A stretch of 64,000 nt of DNA, from NCBI GenBank assembly GCA_014764515.1, contig JACXWD010000005.1, positions 1 to 64,000 of the forward strand. The letters run 5' to 3'. The translations under genes and the position numbers were made by a program. The notes beneath the pieces are model-generated. The model was given only the letters and a program-made list of their open reading frames with translations, was not told the DNA's origin and searched no databases. Below, piece by piece: positions 47,227 to 56,147 of this stretch (the stretch's first letter is position 1; every line of letters starts with the position of its first letter). This DNA is from Candidatus Polarisedimenticola svalbardensis. GTDB taxonomy: Bacteria; Acidobacteriota; Polarisedimenticolia; Polarisedimenticolales; Polarisedimenticolaceae.

Positions 47227-48256
47227 GGCCGGTCCGTCTTGTGCGCAGAAGGTAGAGGAAGAAAGGCCCGCCGACCAGGGCGGTGATCACGCCGACCGGC
47301 AACTCGCCGGGGAGAATGACGGTCCTGGCCAGGAGATCGGCCAGCACCAGGAACGACGCTCCGCCCAGGAAGGAGCAGGGGATCAGCATCCTGTGATCCG
47401 GTCCCAGGACCAACCGCAGCATATGGGGCACCACCAGGCCGATGAAGCCGACCAGTCCGGCAACCGAGACCGCCAGGCCGGTGAGCAGCGAGCCGAGGAC
47501 GAAGGTGCGGCGCTTGACCCGCTCTACATCCACCCCCAGTTGGGTCGCCCCCTCTTCACCGAGAGTCATGGCGTTGTAGTCCCGGGCCTGGAGGAACAGG
47601 TACAGCACAGCCGCAAGAATCCCGATGGCCAGCACGGCGACGGTGCCGAACCCGGTGGACGGGACATGGCCCATCAGGGAGAAGACGATGTCGTGGAGCT
47701 GTTCCAGGCTGGCGATGCTCTGCAGGAAGTAGATCAGCGCTCCGCTGAAGGCGTTGAAGATGGCGCCGGTCAGCAGCAGTGTGTAGACGCTCATGCTTCC
47801 GTCCACCGTGGCGATTTTCTCGATCAGGATCAGGGCGCCCAGTGCTCCCAGGAACGCGAACAGCATGCGACCGTCCAGACCGAACGCCATGCCGGCTCCG
47901 GTGCCCCCGATACCGGCCAGGACGGCCAGGACACTGCCGATGCTGGCGCCACCGGAAACCCCCAGGACAAACGGATCGGCCAGCGGGTTCCGCAACAGCG
48001 CCTGGAACACGGCGCCGGCCACTGTCAGGGCTCCACCGATCAGGGCGGCCAGCAGGACCCTTGGAAGACGTACCTGGAGGAGGATCTGCCTGGTGCCGTC
48101 TCCGTCTCCGGCAGCGGGGAAGAGCAGTTCCCTGAGGCCGCCCTCGCCGCCACCTGTAGAAAGGCCGGCCAGGATGCTGCATGCCAGGACCGCAGTCAGG
48201 ATCACCACCCCCCACAGGAGGCCGGCGGCAGTCAATGGCTTACGGGCTGTCCTCAA
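47213..48256 (-). CDS. ABC transporter permease, FecCD/BtuC type
   Basis: 347 residues from TTG 48256 (GGAG seven bases upstream). A GTG at 48316 would add an Arg-rich tail and a 77-base overlap, so it is less likely. About ten membrane segments, as in BtuC. Family motifs are RLPRVLLAALIGGALTVAGA, QALLRNPLADPFVLGVSGGA and GFIGLVVPHMLRLVLGPDHR. It forms the channel dimer for cobalamin, heme or ferric siderophore import. Confidence 0.93.
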   Translation of the reverse strand: MRTARKPLTAAGLLWGVVILTAVLACSILAGLSTGGGEGGLRELLFPAAGDGDGTRQILLQVRLPRVLLAALIGGALTVAGAVFQALLRNPLADPFVLGVSGGASIGSVLAVLAGIGGTGAGMAFGLDGRMLFAFLGALGALILIEKIATVDGSMSVYTLLLTGAIFNAFSGALIYFLQSIASLEQLHDIVFSLMGHVPSTGFGTVAVLAIGILAAVLYLFLQARDYNAMTLGEEGATQLGVDVERVKRRTFVLGSLLTGLAVSVAGLVGFIGLVVPHMLRLVLGPDHRMLIPCSFLGGASFLVLADLLARTVILPGELPVGVITALVGGPFFLYLLRTRRTGHEFR

Positions 48257-49178
48257 TCGTCGTCTCCGTCGGTCCCGGTTCCGGGGACGGCTCGAAGTCG
48301 GCTTCCACCGGATCACCGAATATCTCGGGATGGATGAGTCTGCCCATCCGCTCGGTCATGGCCGGCAGCCGGATTCCGGGGATAACCAACAGATCCGGGT
48401 CGATCCAGAATACCCGATTCTCCCGGACCGCCGGAAGAAAATCCCAGGTGTCCCATGGGCCCGGCAGCCGTCCCCGGAGGGCGTCGGGTCCGTTGTCGGA
48501 GGTGTCGATAATCACTTCCGGAAGCCTCTGCAGCATCGTCTCCAGGGAGACAAGCTGGTAAGGAGAGTCGGAGTCGGCGGCGATGTTGGTTCCGCCTGCC
48601 GTCTGGATCATCGCGTCGATATGGGATCCGGGGCCGGCGACATAGAGCGGATCCCTGCCTACAACAAAAAGTACCTTGGGGCTGGGCGATCCCTCGGCGC
48701 GTTGCCGGATGGTGGTCATCGCTTCATCCAGTGATGCCAGGATCTCCCCGGCAGACTCGCCCAGATCCAGGCGATCCCCCAGCGTTCTCAGCGCCTGACG
48801 GGTCCCTTCCCAGTGGGAAGTGTCCAGCTCCAGAACCTCCACTCCCAGATCCCGGAGACGGGCATTGGAGGCACGGGCTGCTTCCGATCGGACGGTGACC
48901 AGGATATCGGCGCGCAGGTCCAGAACCTTTTCAATATTCGGCGCATTGTACGGCCCGACTCTGGGGAGGCGGTTCAGCCCCGGCGGGCGGGAGACGAAGT
49001 CGCCGATACCGACAATCCGCTCCAGCATGCCCAACTCGGCCAGCATCTCCGCTGCGGACGGGGACACCACCACAAGTCGCAGACCGTCTTTGGGGGAGAC
49101 AGGATCAGGCTTCTGTTCCTGAAGGTTGTTGGAGCAGGCCGCAGACAGAATGGCCAGGAGGATCAGGGCCGGCCGCAT
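48240..49178 (-). CDS. Periplasmic binding lipoprotein, BtuF/FecB type
   Basis: 312 residues with lipobox LSAA-C15. PBP2 fold of the TroA/BtuF class with one long linking helix: LVVVSPSAAEMLAELGMLERIVG, VGPYNAPNIEKVLDLRADIL and PEVIIDTSD. It delivers ligand to the permease/ATPase pair. The presence of B12-dependent MetH and the lack of a heme or siderophore gene nearby make cobalamin a fair guess, but iron chelates fit the upstream Fur-family gene equally well. Confidence 0.92.
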   Translation of the reverse strand: MRPALILLAILSAACSNNLQEQKPDPVSPKDGLRLVVVSPSAAEMLAELGMLERIVGIGDFVSRPPGLNRLPRVGPYNAPNIEKVLDLRADILVTVRSEAARASNARLRDLGVEVLELDTSHWEGTRQALRTLGDRLDLGESAGEILASLDEAMTTIRQRAEGSPSPKVLFVVGRDPLYVAGPGSHIDAMIQTAGGTNIAADSDSPYQLVSLETMLQRLPEVIIDTSDNGPDALRGRLPGPWDTWDFLPAVRENRVFWIDPDLLVIPGIRLPAMTERMGRLIHPEIFGDPVEADFEPSPEPGPTETTIEDSP

Positions 49179-49180
49179 AC

Positions 49181-50059
49181 CTATTCCGGCTTGCGCGCCA
49201 CGATGCCCGCCCGGGCCCGCCGGCGGGCTCCAGGTCTCTCCGGATCCACCGTCTCGTGGTAGATCAGGATCTCCCAGTCGCTGAACGCCTCCCGGAGCTC
49301 GCCGGGTTTCAGGAGATAATCAGGGTTTTTCGGGGGGCCGAATCTGGGCTGGTCGGTTGTGAACGTTTCGTAGATCACCGCGCCGCCCGGTCTGACGCCG
49401 TCCTTGATCTCCTTGAACAACGGACGGTGCAGGAAGTTGAACACCATGATTACGTCATAGGTGTCTTCCGGCATGATGTAGGATCCGTCTTCCACATTGC
49501 CCACCAGGGCACGGATCGGCGCTCCCAACTGTCGGGAAGATGCCCTTGCCGAGTTCACGGCGTCCTGGCTGACGTCGACGCCGTCCACATCGAACCCGCG
49601 TGTGGCCATGTAGATCGCGTTGCGCCCGTCACCCATGGCCAGGTCCAGGGCGATGCCCTTGGGAAGCAGATCGAACTGCTGAACCAGGAAATTGCTGGGG
49701 CCGATTCCGAACCAGTGCCGGGAATGGTTGCTGTCACCGTTGGCCGTTGGGCCGGTCCAGGACTTCAGGCCGCCCGCAAGGTTCAGGACCGGGGAAAAGG
49801 CATGTTCCGCCAGCAGCTTGCAGGCCGACTCGGCGCGAATCCCTTTTTCGCTGAGCACCGCCACCGGAGTGCCGCTGTTCGGTATTTCTCCCACACGGGT
49901 CTGCAGCTCGTGGAGCGGGATCAGGAGGGAGCCGGGTATGTGCCGTGCGGCGTGTTCGGATCCGGTCCGTACGTCGAGAACCACCACCGGTTCGCCCATG
50001 GCGAGCTTGCGGTAAAGCTCCTCTCCGTCGACGGTTCCGTAGCGTTGATCACGAGTCAA
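49181..50059 (-). CDS. Rhodanese-like domain fused to SAM-dependent methyltransferase (TehB-like)
   Basis: 292 residues from TTG 50059 (GGAGGG nine bases upstream). Residues about 1-100 are a rhodanese domain (VVVLDVRTGSEHAARHIPGS), but where the catalytic Cys should be the sequence is VAVLSEKGIRAESAC, so Ser replaces it and sulfurtransferase activity is unlikely. Residues about 130-290 are a class I methyltransferase (GIALDLAMGDGRNAIYMATRG, then VDGVDVSQDAV) similar to TehB. Substrate unknown; thiol, chalcogenide or small-metabolite methylation are possibilities. It ends two bases before the binding-protein gene. Confidence 0.85.
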   Translation of the reverse strand: MTRDQRYGTVDGEELYRKLAMGEPVVVLDVRTGSEHAARHIPGSLLIPLHELQTRVGEIPNSGTPVAVLSEKGIRAESACKLLAEHAFSPVLNLAGGLKSWTGPTANGDSNHSRHWFGIGPSNFLVQQFDLLPKGIALDLAMGDGRNAIYMATRGFDVDGVDVSQDAVNSARASSRQLGAPIRALVGNVEDGSYIMPEDTYDVIMVFNFLHRPLFKEIKDGVRPGGAVIYETFTTDQPRFGPPKNPDYLLKPGELREAFSDWEILIYHETVDPERPGARRRARAGIVARKPE

Positions 50060-50111
50060 AGTACCGGTCCCTCCAGGCCGGGTACTATAGTGGATCGATA
50101 AAATTTCCGCC

Positions 50112-50735
50112 TCAGAACGACCCGTTTGACGGGCAAAGGCTTGCAATTCCGCACTCGATGCAAGCCGGCTTGCGAGCCTTGCAGATCCGTCTGCCGTGCC
50201 AGATGAGACGGTGGGAGGTCAACGTCCAGTCCTCTTCCGGCAACACCTTCATCAGGTCGCGCTCAATCTTCACCGGGTCGGTGTGGTTTGTCAGGCCGAG
50301 GCGGCCGGAGAGTCGTTTGACATGGGTGTCCACAGTGATGGCCGGCCGTCCGAAACAGGTGCCGAGAATGACGTTGGCGGTTTTGCGCCCTACGCCGGCA
50401 AGCTCAACCAGCGCCTCCATGGTGTCCGGCACTTCGCCGGCGTGAAGTTTTGTCAATGATGTTGCCATGGCGATCAGTGACCTGGCCTTGTTGCGAAAGA
50501 ACCCTGTGGAGTGGATCAATTGTTCCAGCGCCGCAGGGTCGGCATCGGCCAGAGCGGCTGCATCGGGGTACTTCCGGAACAGGTCCGGTGTGACCAGGTT
50601 CACCCGCTCATCGGTGCATTGCGCAGAAAGAATGGTGGCCATGAGCAGCTGAAGCGGGGAGCTGTGGTGCAGGGCGCATTCGGCATCGGGATACAGCTTC
50701 TCTAAACCGCGAACGATTTCCCGGCCTCGCTTCAA
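50112..50735 (-). CDS. nth: Endonuclease III
   Basis: A base-excision-repair glycosylase/AP lyase for oxidised pyrimidines. 207 residues (E. coli 211). Helix-hairpin-helix with the active Lys118 (LAGVGRKTANVIL), catalytic Asp136 (VDTHVKRLSGRLGL) and the 4Fe-4S ligands C185, C192, C195 and C201 in the pattern CX6CX2CX5C. TTG 50735 is chosen because GGAGG lies upstream and it overlaps the polX stop by 4 bases (TTGA). It sits with polX in a repair pair. Confidence 0.95.
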   Translation of the reverse strand: MKRGREIVRGLEKLYPDAECALHHSSPLQLLMATILSAQCTDERVNLVTPDLFRKYPDAAALADADPAALEQLIHSTGFFRNKARSLIAMATSLTKLHAGEVPDTMEALVELAGVGRKTANVILGTCFGRPAITVDTHVKRLSGRLGLTNHTDPVKIERDLMKVLPEEDWTLTSHRLIWHGRRICKARKPACIECGIASLCPSNGSF

Positions 50736-52465
50736 CGACCTGTCCTCCGTTCCTTGAGCCAGTCCTGCAGCCGCGGAAGGGGCCAGGCGTTCAGAGCCTG
50801 TTCCGGCGTGCACCAGCCTTTGCGGGCGATACCTACCCCGTGGCGGACATGATCGATGCCGGCGGGGGAGTGGGCATCCGGGTTGATGGAGGTCAGGAGG
50901 CCGTGGCGCAGTCCCACCGCCAGTTCTCGCCAGTCCAGATCGAGACGGGACGGGTGGGCGTTGACCTCCACCGCCACATTTCTTTCCGCCGCCGCCCTGA
51001 CCACTGTCCGGAGATCCAGGGCGTAAGGTTCCCGGGCCAGCAGCAGACGTCCTGTAGGATGCCCCAGGATATCGACGAACGGATTGTCCAGCGCCTTCAG
51101 GATACGATCTGTCTGGTCCTGTTCCGAGAGATTGAAACGGCTGTGTACCGACGCCACGACCAGGTCAAATCGAGCCATGATCTCGTCGGGATAGTCCAGC
51201 TTGCCGTCGGCCAGGATGTCGACCTCTATCCCTTTCAGGATTGTGAACGTGCCGTTCAGGTCGGCGTTCAGCCGGTCTATTTCTTCATGTTGTTCCAGAA
51301 CCTGCGCCGGAGAGAGGCCGCCGGCATACGATGCCGCTTGCGAGTGATCACTGATTCCCAGGTACGTGTATCCGCGCTCGCGACAGGCTGAGGCCATGTC
51401 GGCGATGGATGCGGATCCGTCGGACCACGTGGAGTGGCAGTGCAGGATGCCGCAAATGTCCGAGTCCGAGACCAGTGCCGGCAGCTCTCCCTGCGACCCG
51501 GCCTCCAGTTCCCCCAGGTCTTCGCGGAGCTCCGGTTCAATGTATGGGAGATCGAGGGCGCTGTAGATCGCCGCCTCATCGGCGCACGGCAGGCTGTCGC
51601 CTCCATTCTCAGGAACCAGGCCGTACTCGTTCAGCTTCAATCCGGCTGCCCGCGCCCTGGAACGCATGGCGATGTTGTGGTCCTTGCTGCCGGTGAAGTA
51701 CATGACGGTAAACGGGAACGAGAGTTCATCCACGACTCGCAGATCGGCAGAAGGGCCGGACTTGAGTACGACGCTGCATTTCGTCGGCCCTCGTCCGGTA
51801 ATCTCCTCTACCTGGTCGGAAGCTGCGAACTGTTCCATGACCGGTTCCGGGTCGGGTGAGGCGACCACGATGTCGATATCCTTGGATGTCTCGCTTCTGC
51901 GCCTCACCGATCCCGCCACCTCGGCCCGGATCACGCCGGGTACCCCGCGCACCAGTTCGAGAAGCCGATCCGCCTCCTGCTGGACAACAGGCTGAAGGAA
52001 GCGGCCGGCGTTCCTCCGCAACCGGTCGATGCCGGGCAGAATCTTGTCCTGGGATGCCTGCCCGAATCCGTCCAGATCCCTCAACCGGTTTTCCTGGCAG
52101 GCGTACTCCAGTTCACCCAGGGTAGAAATGCCGAGAGCCAGGTGGATGGCGCGAACCTTCTTCGGCCCCAGGCCGGGTATCCGCAGCCAGTCCAGCAGGC
52201 CGGGCGGCACCCGGGCCCGGAGTTCATCGAGGTAAGGCAACCGGCCGTCCCGGACCAGCAGGGTGATTTTTTCGGCCAGCGCCTTGCCGATCCCTTTCAG
52301 GCTGTCCAGCTCTCCTTTTTCCACCAGTGTCGGAAGATCCTGGTCCATGCTCTTGATCAGACGAGCGGCGTTGCCGTATGCCCTGGTTTTGAACGGGTTC
52401 TCTCCCAGCAGTTCCAGGAGGGTCCCGATCTCGGACAGTGCAGCAGCCACCTCGTTGCGGTTCAT
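50732..52465 (-). CDS. polX: DNA polymerase/3'-5' exonuclease PolX
   Basis: 577 residues of the bacterial X-family polymerase plus PHP domain. The N-terminal HhH region has LDSLKGIGKALAEKI and LRIPGLGPKKVRAIHLALGI. The nucleotidyltransferase part has AGSVRRRSETSKDIDIVVA and the third acidic residue in ADLRVVDE. The PHP nuclease has HCHSTWSDGSASIADM, ISDHSQ, GIEVDIL and the terminal NPDAH. It fills gaps in base-excision repair, fitting its coupled neighbour nth. It overlaps the upstream reductase gene by 4 bases (ATGA). Confidence 0.95.
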   Translation of the reverse strand: MNRNEVAAALSEIGTLLELLGENPFKTRAYGNAARLIKSMDQDLPTLVEKGELDSLKGIGKALAEKITLLVRDGRLPYLDELRARVPPGLLDWLRIPGLGPKKVRAIHLALGISTLGELEYACQENRLRDLDGFGQASQDKILPGIDRLRRNAGRFLQPVVQQEADRLLELVRGVPGVIRAEVAGSVRRRSETSKDIDIVVASPDPEPVMEQFAASDQVEEITGRGPTKCSVVLKSGPSADLRVVDELSFPFTVMYFTGSKDHNIAMRSRARAAGLKLNEYGLVPENGGDSLPCADEAAIYSALDLPYIEPELREDLGELEAGSQGELPALVSDSDICGILHCHSTWSDGSASIADMASACRERGYTYLGISDHSQAASYAGGLSPAQVLEQHEEIDRLNADLNGTFTILKGIEVDILADGKLDYPDEIMARFDLVVASVHSRFNLSEQDQTDRILKALDNPFVDILGHPTGRLLLAREPYALDLRTVVRAAAERNVAVEVNAHPSRLDLDWRELAVGLRHGLLTSINPDAHSPAGIDHVRHGVGIARKGWCTPEQALNAWPLPRLQDWLKERRTGR

Positions 52466-53145
52466 AGCGTCTGTACCCCGTAGCGGCAGTAGATTTCATC
52501 ACCTTCACGTCGCATCTCCAGCAGATTCAGCCGGCGATGCAGGTCCATAGGCCAGCCGTCCCCTTCCAGCAGGGTCGGCGCGTCCCGCCCCCCCAGCAGC
52601 ACCGGGGCCACGGTGACGTAGATCTCGTCCACCAGGCCGGCATGGAGCAATTCCCAGTTCATTTCGCCACCCCCTTCCACAAGGAGGCGGTGGATGCCCC
52701 TGCTCTCTAGGAGCGCCAAGAGCTTCGTGAGGTCCACGGAGGTCGTGCCGACCTGGACGACCTCGGCGTGAGCCTCCAGCCGTTCCAGCCTGTCCCGGTC
52801 CAGGCTCTCAACAGTGGCGACCAGCGGTGGCCGGCCACCTGCATACTCAAAGAAGGAGAGCGAACCGTCCAGGTCGCCTCCTGCCGTAACCACGATACGG
52901 GGCAGGTGGTCCGGCTTGCCGAGGGACCTGCGGTATTCCCGCATTTCTGGATTCCTGACGTGCAGCGGAGGGTCGTCACTCCGCAATGTACCGGCTCCGA
53001 TCAGGATGGCGTCGGCCTCGGCGCGGAGACGGTCCATGAAAGTACGGTCCAGGTCGGATGTGAAGTTGGCGTATTCCCGGCGCGCGGACGTGATCTTGCC
53101 GTCCACGGTCATAGCCATATTCATGTAGACGAACGGTCTCTCCAT
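52462..53145 (-). CDS. RibD C-terminal-domain reductase
   Basis: 227 residues. The RibD_C/DHFR-like fold is read from YMNMAMTVDGKITSARRE, ADAILIGAGTLRSDDP, LLVEGGGEMNWELLHAGLVDEI and VTVAPVLLGG. Relatives reduce diaminoribosylaminopyrimidinone phosphate in riboflavin synthesis (RIB7-like) or other pyrimidine/pteridine-like compounds. It lacks the deaminase half of RibD. ATG 53145 has GGGAA upstream. It lies between membrane redox genes and polX; a flavin link to the FMN-binding protein two genes upstream is attractive but unproven. Confidence 0.87.
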   Translation of the reverse strand: MERPFVYMNMAMTVDGKITSARREYANFTSDLDRTFMDRLRAEADAILIGAGTLRSDDPPLHVRNPEMREYRRSLGKPDHLPRIVVTAGGDLDGSLSFFEYAGGRPPLVATVESLDRDRLERLEAHAEVVQVGTTSVDLTKLLALLESRGIHRLLVEGGGEMNWELLHAGLVDEIYVTVAPVLLGGRDAPTLLEGDGWPMDLHRRLNLLEMRREGDEIYCRYGVQTL

Positions 53146-53621
53146 GACGATTCCCTGCAAGGTTCGGCCGCAGGCCTCAAATTACCACGCACCGATTGGG
53201 GGAACAATACGATCGAACGCCTGCGGTGCATTCCCATGCCGGCCAGAAACGCCCCTGCAGTGAGCAGGTGGGACAGCACCAGGCCCTGCAACAGGACGCC
53301 TCCGGTGACCACCTGGATCAGGTATCCAGTCAATACCAGGGGTGTGAACAGCCCCGTAATCATGGCGCCTGACCTCCGTCCCCGAGGGGAGCCGGTCCGC
53401 CAGCGGTCGATTACATGTCGCCGGAAGACCAGACCGACGGCGAACACCATCAGCGGGGCGGTCAGGATATGGAGCTTCAGGAAGATCGGTTGCCAGGGGT
53501 GGTTGATGACGGCAAACGGGTCGGAGGATACCATCAGGTATTTCATGATGCCGTAGACCGTTCCGGTCAGTGCGGTGAGCGCTGATGAACAAATGAGAAA
53601 GAGAAGTTCGGAACGGGTCAC
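53121..53621 (-). CDS. Four-helix membrane protein, cytochrome b561-like layout
   Basis: 166 residues from GTG 53621, overlapping the FMN-binding gene by 4 bases (GTGA). Four hydrophobic segments (about 5-28, 46-67, 86-109 and 111-130). His residues lie at or in segments 2 and 4 (HPWQPIFLKLHILTAP and LVLSHLLTAGAF), as needed for b-heme ligation in b561/DUF4405-like proteins. The C-terminal ~30 residues are hydrophilic and overlap the next gene, so they may be non-essential. A role in electron transfer with the FMN-binding protein is inferred from position and His pattern only. Confidence 0.7.
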   Translation of the reverse strand: MTRSELLFLICSSALTALTGTVYGIMKYLMVSSDPFAVINHPWQPIFLKLHILTAPLMVFAVGLVFRRHVIDRWRTGSPRGRRSGAMITGLFTPLVLTGYLIQVVTGGVLLQGLVLSHLLTAGAFLAGMGMHRRRSIVLFPQSVRGNLRPAAEPCRESSWRDRSST

Positions 53622-54202
53622 GGTTCAGTCTCCCCGGCGGGATCGCCGGTTGCAAGGATCTGGTGCATGGCAAGCGCGCGCCGGGCGGCGTCGGTCACGG
53701 CGTGGGCCGAAAGTGTCGCCCCTGTCATGCTGTGGATCTTCCCGCCAATGGCCAGACCGTCGTCCAGGTTCCGGCCATCGAACTGGCGAAGCCAGTTGTC
53801 GCGGGGGAGATACTCCTCCGGTTCGCCGAATGAAAGGATTTCGATGGTGCGGAGCTCGCCGGACGGCTCCACAAACACAAGTACGGTCTGGGGCAGGGTG
53901 CGAACCAGATGGGTGTCCAGATATGCGGTGCCCAGCAGCCTGCCTTCGGTCCACGCGGTGTACCGGGTCAGCGGCGCTTCCCGGATTTCCACGCCCTTAC
54001 CGGCCAAAGTGCGGGCCCGGGCAACCTGTTCGGAGGTTGGAAAGATCGACTCCCGGCGGAATTCGGCATGGTCGCCGAGTGTCCGCTGGAGGGCCTGTTC
54101 CCGGGTTATGAAAACCCTGGCTTCCGCCGTAGACCCGCCAAGGGCGGCGAAGCCGGCGGAGGCCAGTAGAATAGCTGAGCACAAACGGGTGCGATACATC
54201 AT
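53618..54202 (-). CDS. Periplasmic FMN-binding protein (RnfG/NqrC-like domain)
   Basis: 194 residues from ATG 54202, with a signal peptide (MMYRTRLCSAILLASAGFAALGG). The FMN_bind domain ends with IHSMTGATLSAHAVTDAARR, where the Thr in S/T-GAT-x-S receives FMN by phosphoester linkage in NqrC/RnfG and related proteins. Flavin attachment would need an ApbE-type transferase, not seen here. Between a porin gene and a b561-like gene, it looks like the extracytoplasmic redox part of a small reductase system. Confidence 0.86.
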   Translation of the reverse strand: MMYRTRLCSAILLASAGFAALGGSTAEARVFITREQALQRTLGDHAEFRRESIFPTSEQVARARTLAGKGVEIREAPLTRYTAWTEGRLLGTAYLDTHLVRTLPQTVLVFVEPSGELRTIEILSFGEPEEYLPRDNWLRQFDGRNLDDGLAIGGKIHSMTGATLSAHAVTDAARRALAMHQILATGDPAGETEP

Positions 54203-54212
54203 GGTTCCGTTC

Positions 54213-55604
54213 TCAGAACAGGAAACCGAGGGCGACATTGAACTGATCCACGCCAGATCCGCCCTCGTTGGAAATGTCGTTCCAGTCCGCCTTCAGGACG
54301 ACCTGGGGGATCGGCTTCCAGGCCACGCCAATGGTGGTGACTGTGACCTCCCTGGCAGGGTCGCGGGAGAAGCCGTCCGGCACAGCCTCCTGAGTGTCGT
54401 AGCTTTCGTAACGCAGGTAGGGGATCAGGGAGCGCCTCGATCCGGTTCTGGGCGCCAGGACATCGTACCCGACTTCACCGTACCAGCCGGACTGGGATTC
54501 CCCGACGGAGTCGCTTCCGGTGAATCCCTGGAATTCGTTGATCAGTACGACGTCCTCGATCTCGGTGTCCACGAACAGGACCCTGGCCTGCACCCCGTTG
54601 CGCTGGTACTGCGCGTGGATGTCGAACATGGTTGTGCGTCCGTCTATGGTTTCACCCCCGGAGCTCACGGCGCTCTGGCCCGTGTTGCCGCTGACGAACG
54701 ATGCACCCAGGAGGATGCCGTGGTCCGGTTCCCAGTCCAGCCGTCCGGAGAACGCCAGGTCCTCGGCGGAGGATTTCGATCCTTTGGATCGTCCGCCCCG
54801 GACCCCCGATGAGCTGAAACCGGATGCTCCGCCTGAAACACCGTCCACTGCCGCCAGGTTGGTGGTCAGGTACGCCCGGTACGATAGCGGGCCATGCCGG
54901 CCATAAATGCCGGCGCCGTTCTCCCGCCATGTACTGGGGAGCAGCCTCTGTTCCACGTAGGGTCGCCTGGCTCCCAGAAAGACCGGTGGCTCGTGCAACT
55001 CGTTGACGAACCCGACCGGGATCAGAACCATGCCGGCCCTGACGTTGAAGCTCTCCCGCACCAGGAAGTCCAGATAGGCGAACTCGACGGACACTTCGCC
55101 GCTGCCACCTGTTGTGGCGTGTTCGAACTCGATTTCGGAATTGAACAGTATGCGGTCGTTGAACTTGTATCCGATGTACACGATCGCCCGCAGGAAGTCG
55201 AGCTGATCCCGGGTTGAGACAGGGGAGCCGTCTTCGGCGGTGGAATTGAAGTTTTCATACAGCATCTCGCCGTATCCACCGAGGGAGACGCCGTGGCCGA
55301 CACCGTAGACCTTGGATGCCGCCGGTCCCAGACCGCCGGAGTGGACCGGAGCGATGGCGGTGGGGGCAGTGTCGCCGGCCTGGAGGTCGGAGACCTGTTC
55401 CGCCAACTGCATCAGGCGGCGTTCCAGTTCCTCAAGTCGGTCGTGGGAGCTGCCTGCAATAAGCGCCCTGAGCTCTACGATTTCATTTTCCAGGGCCTCG
55501 ACCCTTGGATCGGCATCGGCCGCCATCCCCGGAGCGACCAGCAGCAGGGCGGCGAGGAGCAGGCTCCGGAAAGGGGGGCGATTAAGTAGTTGTCGGAATG
55601 TCAT
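54213..55604 (-). CDS. Outer-membrane porin with N-terminal coiled coil (OprP/OprO-like)
   Basis: 463 residues with a signal peptide ending near GMAAD, a heptad-rich segment (about 33-78, VEALENEIVELRALI and ERRLMQLAEQVSDLQ) and then a beta barrel that starts GVSLGGYGEMLYENF and finishes with the terminal aromatic strand FNVALGFLF. Such porins pass small anions or chelates. It is the first gene of the run 55604 to 46414 and has the palindrome TGCGAATAGTTCGCA 19 bases upstream of its start, the same class as in front of the Fur-family gene. AAGGTG precedes the ATG. Confidence 0.86.
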   Translation of the reverse strand: MTFRQLLNRPPFRSLLLAALLLVAPGMAADADPRVEALENEIVELRALIAGSSHDRLEELERRLMQLAEQVSDLQAGDTAPTAIAPVHSGGLGPAASKVYGVGHGVSLGGYGEMLYENFNSTAEDGSPVSTRDQLDFLRAIVYIGYKFNDRILFNSEIEFEHATTGGSGEVSVEFAYLDFLVRESFNVRAGMVLIPVGFVNELHEPPVFLGARRPYVEQRLLPSTWRENGAGIYGRHGPLSYRAYLTTNLAAVDGVSGGASGFSSSGVRGGRSKGSKSSAEDLAFSGRLDWEPDHGILLGASFVSGNTGQSAVSSGGETIDGRTTMFDIHAQYQRNGVQARVLFVDTEIEDVVLINEFQGFTGSDSVGESQSGWYGEVGYDVLAPRTGSRRSLIPYLRYESYDTQEAVPDGFSRDPAREVTVTTIGVAWKPIPQVVLKADWNDISNEGGSGVDQFNVALGFLF

Positions 55605-55622
55605 CGATGGTCACCTTATAGA

Positions 55623-55637
55623 TGCGAATAGTTCGCA
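55623..55637. promoter_or_regulatory. Probable operator of the Fur-family regulator, upstream of the porin
   Basis: TGCGAATAGTTCGCA, two half-sites TGCGAA/TTCGCA with a 3-base centre (or 7-1-7 in Fur-box terms). It lies between the Fur-family gene and the porin start, in a T-rich promoter-like stretch. A second copy with another centre is at 56148. Confidence 0.7.
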
Positions 55638-55655
55638 ACAAAAACTCAAAAAAAA

Positions 55656-56132
55656 TCAATTTCCTCTGACTTTGGTTGCTTTCTTTTTCCCGGTCCGGCA
55701 TTTAGAACAGCGCCCGCCCATTTCGAGGCGGACGATTTCAGGCTTGAAGCCGGTCTCGCGAAATACTTTTCCCTTCATGCTTTCCCAGAATCTGCCTTCC
55801 GGCTCCTGGACGGAACCGCACGACAGGCAGACAAGGTGGATGTGCAGGGTGGAGGGCCGGACTTCATAAAAATGTCGCTCGCCTTCAACATGCATGAGAT
55901 CCAGTTCGTCGATGAGCCGGAGCCTTTTCAGGGTTGCAAGGGTGCGGTAGACAGTGGCTCGGTGGATGCCTCGATCAGTCCTGCGGGCCAGACGGTAAAC
56001 CGAATCGGCGTCCAGATGATCCCTGGCGTTCTCGAGAAGTTCGGCGATCAGGGCGCGCTGTGGAGTGATCCTTACACCCTGGGCCCGCATGCGTTCCATC
56101 AGAGATTCGCCCGGTTCTTTTTGAGTGATCAT
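55656..56132 (-). CDS. Fur-family metalloregulator
   Basis: 158 residues. The winged helix is GVRITPQRALIAELLENARDH through GIHRATVYRTLATLKRLRLI. The metal/dimer domain has HFYEVRPSTLHIHLVCLSCG and a second CxxC (CSKC), the structural zinc pair usual in Fur, Zur and PerR. Sensory residues (His-rich HIHLVC) do not decide between iron, zinc, manganese or peroxide. The C-terminus is basic (RTGKKKATKVRG). Its own promoter region contains the palindrome TGCGAAGCATTCGCA, so self-control is likely. The porin gene follows 51 bases downstream with its own copy of the palindrome. Confidence 0.93.
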   Translation of the reverse strand: MITQKEPGESLMERMRAQGVRITPQRALIAELLENARDHLDADSVYRLARRTDRGIHRATVYRTLATLKRLRLIDELDLMHVEGERHFYEVRPSTLHIHLVCLSCGSVQEPEGRFWESMKGKVFRETGFKPEIVRLEMGGRCSKCRTGKKKATKVRGN

Positions 56133-56147
56133 CCGTCATCCTGTAAA

